DNA from: Actinomycetes bacterium
Lineage (GTDB): Bacteria > Actinomycetota > Actinomycetes > Streptosporangiales > Streptosporangiaceae
Assembly: GCA_025964635.1 (NCBI GenBank)
Contig: JAOPYP010000136.1
Coordinates: forward strand, 1-6,337
DNA length: 6,337 nucleotides
Direction of reading: 5' to 3'
Shown here: positions 5,406 to 6,337 of the stretch, in pieces
How the letters are laid out: each line of letters begins with the position of its first letter
Position numbering within the stretch: position 1 is the first letter of the stretch
Position numbers and translations under genes: made by a program
The notes under the pieces: model-generated
Seen by the model: the letters and a program-made list of their open reading frames with translations, nothing else
Told to the model about the DNA's origin: nothing
The model's database searches: none

Positions 5406-5831
5406 TCAGTGGTCGGCGTTCGGGGAACCCGCGTCGGCGAAGGCGGCCCTCAGCCGGTCCTCCTGCTGCACGGAAAGGTCGGACCGCATGAGCTCCATCG
5501 CGTGCCCCTCGAAGGCCTGAGCGACCGTGTCGATCGCCGCGTCGGCGCTCAGCAGCACCAGCGCCGAGGTGCCCGGCGTCATGTCCCCCTTCACGGAATC
5601 GAGCATGGAGCTGTCGATGCCGGTCTTGGTGAGCTTCTTGGCGAAGGAGGAGGCCTTGCTGCCCTCCTCGGTCACGTGCTCCTGCGCCTGGGGCGCCGTC
5701 GCGTAGTGCGGCCAGCGGATCACGGTGACGTCCTGCACGTCGATGAGGTCCTGCCCGTCCAGTTGCTTGAGCCGGAGGACGGCTGCATCGGCTCCTTCCG
5801 TGCCGCTGAACCGCCATGCCGTGGTTGACAT
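5406..5831 (-). CDS. DUF1269-family protein, short form without glycine-rich membrane segment
   Basis: The product is 141 residues of unknown function. The N-terminal part (WRFSGTEGADAAVLRLKQL...DVQDVTVIRWP, 6-41) and C-terminal part (TKTGIDSSMLDSVKGDMTPGTSALVLLS, 68-95, then AFEG and LSVQQEDRLRAAF) match DUF1269. In usual members a glycine-rich hydrophobic stretch sits between these parts. Here residues 42-67 are polar and charged (AQEHVTEEGSKASSFAKK). The protein therefore looks soluble and may have lost membrane association. The ATG at 5831 has GAAGGAG 7 nt upstream. The frame is open to 5951, but that extension starts inside the leader and is low-complexity. It converges tightly with the cupin gene. 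No pathway is indicated by the neighbours. Confidence 0.85.
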   Translation of the reverse strand: MSTTAWRFSGTEGADAAVLRLKQLDGQDLIDVQDVTVIRWPHYATAPQAQEHVTEEGSKASSFAKKLTKTGIDSSMLDSVKGDMTPGTSALVLLSADAAIDTVAQAFEGHAMELMRSDLSVQQEDRLRAAFADAGSPNADH

Positions 5832-5849
5832 CGATGAGCTCCTTCCCCC

Positions 5850-5874
5850 GGGCCGGCCGGTTCCGGCCGGGCCC
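5850..5874 (-). repeat. GC hairpin in the leader of the DUF1269 gene
   Basis: Bases 5853-5858 pair with 5865-5870 around a 6-nt loop. With one bulged base (5871) the stem continues, 5850-5852 pairing with 5872-5874. It lies about 19 bp upstream of the ATG at 5831, directly before the Shine-Dalgarno. It may stabilise or tune the leader, or be chance GC symmetry. Confidence 0.4.
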
Positions 5875-5934
5875 CCCGCGGCCACGCACTGTGACCACGT
5901 TGATTCCCCCTGGTCCGGTTTCGTTCCCCCGGGG

Positions 5935-5957
5935 GGCCGGGCGCACACCACCCGGCC
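5935..5957 (-). terminator. Inverted repeat after the MmyB-like gene, possible terminator or operator
   Basis: GGCCGGG (5935-5941) and CCCGGCC (5951-5957) form a perfect 7-bp inverted repeat with a 9-nt spacer. It lies 57 bp beyond the stop of the MmyB-like gene and about 100 bp before the DUF1269 gene, both on the minus strand. It could end the first transcript or bind a regulator of the second. There is no U-tract. Confidence 0.4.
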
Positions 5958-6014
5958 TGGTTGACCTGCGTTAATGGGGCTGCGGTCCGTGGGCCTCAGT
6001 CCGGGGACCGGGGT

Positions 6015-6337
6015 TCAACTCGCTGGGTGCCCGCGGGCTGGCGGCTGAGGTTCCGCCAGGGTGACAGGGGCGGGGGACGGGACTGCCGGGCTGGCCAGCG
6101 AGGCGAGGAGAACCATCTTCTCGGCGCTGCTGGTGCCGGGCCCGGCGTGGTAGATGACGAGCATCTGGCCTTCGGCCCCGCCGATGGCGAGCTTCTCCCG
6201 GCTGAGCGTCAGCTCCCCGACCTGAGGGTGGTCGACGCGGGTGGGCATGCCCTCGCGCGCCTGGACGTCGTGCCGGGCCCAGAGCCGCCGGAACGGCTCG
6301 CTGGACAGCGACAGTTCGCCGACGAGTTCGACGACAC
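6015..6337 (-). CDS. MmyB-like helix-turn-helix regulator, C-terminal part (5' end outside window)
   Basis: The minus-strand frame is open from the window edge to a TGA at 6015-6017, showing the last 106 residues. They match the end of the MmyB-like ligand-binding domain that follows an N-terminal XRE-type helix-turn-helix in a very abundant actinobacterial regulator family. From the window edge: LVGELSLSSEPFRRLWARHDV (4-24), HPQVGELTL (36-44) and MLVIYHAGPGTSSAEK, with conserved spacing. The ligand is unknown for most members. The final 30 or so residues are a Pro/Ala-rich tail beyond the domain. ATG at 6248 is an internal methionine, not the start, because conserved family sequence continues upstream of it. 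These regulators usually act on a neighbouring or divergent gene, which would lie outside this window. Confidence 0.9.
   Translation of the reverse strand, partial: VVELVGELSLSSEPFRRLWARHDVQAREGMPTRVDHPQVGELTLSREKLAIGGAEGQMLVIYHAGPGTSSAEKMVLLASLASPAVPSPAPVTLAEPQPPARGHPAS

Noticed and set aside
5365..5946. 193-codon minus-strand frame overlapping the DUF1269 gene
   Set aside because: It is an out-of-frame reading with Arg/Gly-rich sequence. The overlapping frame has recognisable family motifs and a ribosome-binding site.
5832..5951. Upstream extension of the DUF1269 protein to 5951
   Set aside because: Those 40 residues are Gly/Pro-rich low-complexity sequence encoded by the hairpin-containing leader, and ATG 5831 has a strong Shine-Dalgarno.
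6015..6248. Stand-alone 77-residue protein starting at ATG 6248
   Set aside because: Conserved MmyB-like sequence continues in frame upstream to the window edge, so this is an internal methionine of a longer gene.

Overview
The window is chromosomal DNA of a very GC-rich actinobacterium. Evidence for this is strong G/C at third codon positions, GTG starts, and protein sequences typical of Streptomyces and Streptosporangium relatives (GlnE, Hsp18-type Hsp20, HspR, MmyB-like regulator). The genus cannot be fixed from sequence alone. No RNA gene, insertion sequence, CRISPR array or prophage was seen. Eight genes are supported, two of them cut by the window edges.

Layout. (1) 1-1635, +: the C-terminal half of glnE, the glutamine synthetase adenylyltransferase. 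It ends in a short tandem repeat and a perfect 14-bp hairpin shared with the converging hsp20 gene. (2) 1755-3150: a compact heat-shock module. A small heat-shock protein (hsp20, -) is divergent from a two-gene operon (+) that encodes a short J-domain protein and an HspR-type MerR repressor. The two coding sequences of that operon overlap. The AT-richer intergenic region holds two back-to-back sigma70-like promoters whose -35 hexamers overlap, a degenerate HspR-box-like motif over them, and a possible Shine-Dalgarno-masking hairpin in the hsp20 leader. (3) 3206-4078, -: an alpha/alpha-toroid (prenyltransferase/squalene-oxidase repeat-like) protein of unknown function. (4) 4179-5398, +: an AraC-family regulator followed 29 bp later by a small cupin that carries the complete metal-ligand set of the manganese hydroxynitrile-lyase-like cupins. 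(5) 5406-5831, -: a short, soluble-looking DUF1269-family protein. (6) 6015-6337, -: the C-terminal part of an MmyB-like helix-turn-helix regulator.

Working together. The clearest functional unit is hsp20/J-protein/hspR. By analogy with known HspR systems, HspR would repress both divergent promoters, with DnaK as co-repressor. The co-translated J protein is a natural candidate for linking DnaK to HspR or to Hsp20 clients. The araC-cupin pair looks like a second, independent regulator-enzyme operon. The remaining genes show no obvious pathway link. The part most worth a second look is the 155-bp regulatory region between hsp20 and the J-protein gene.
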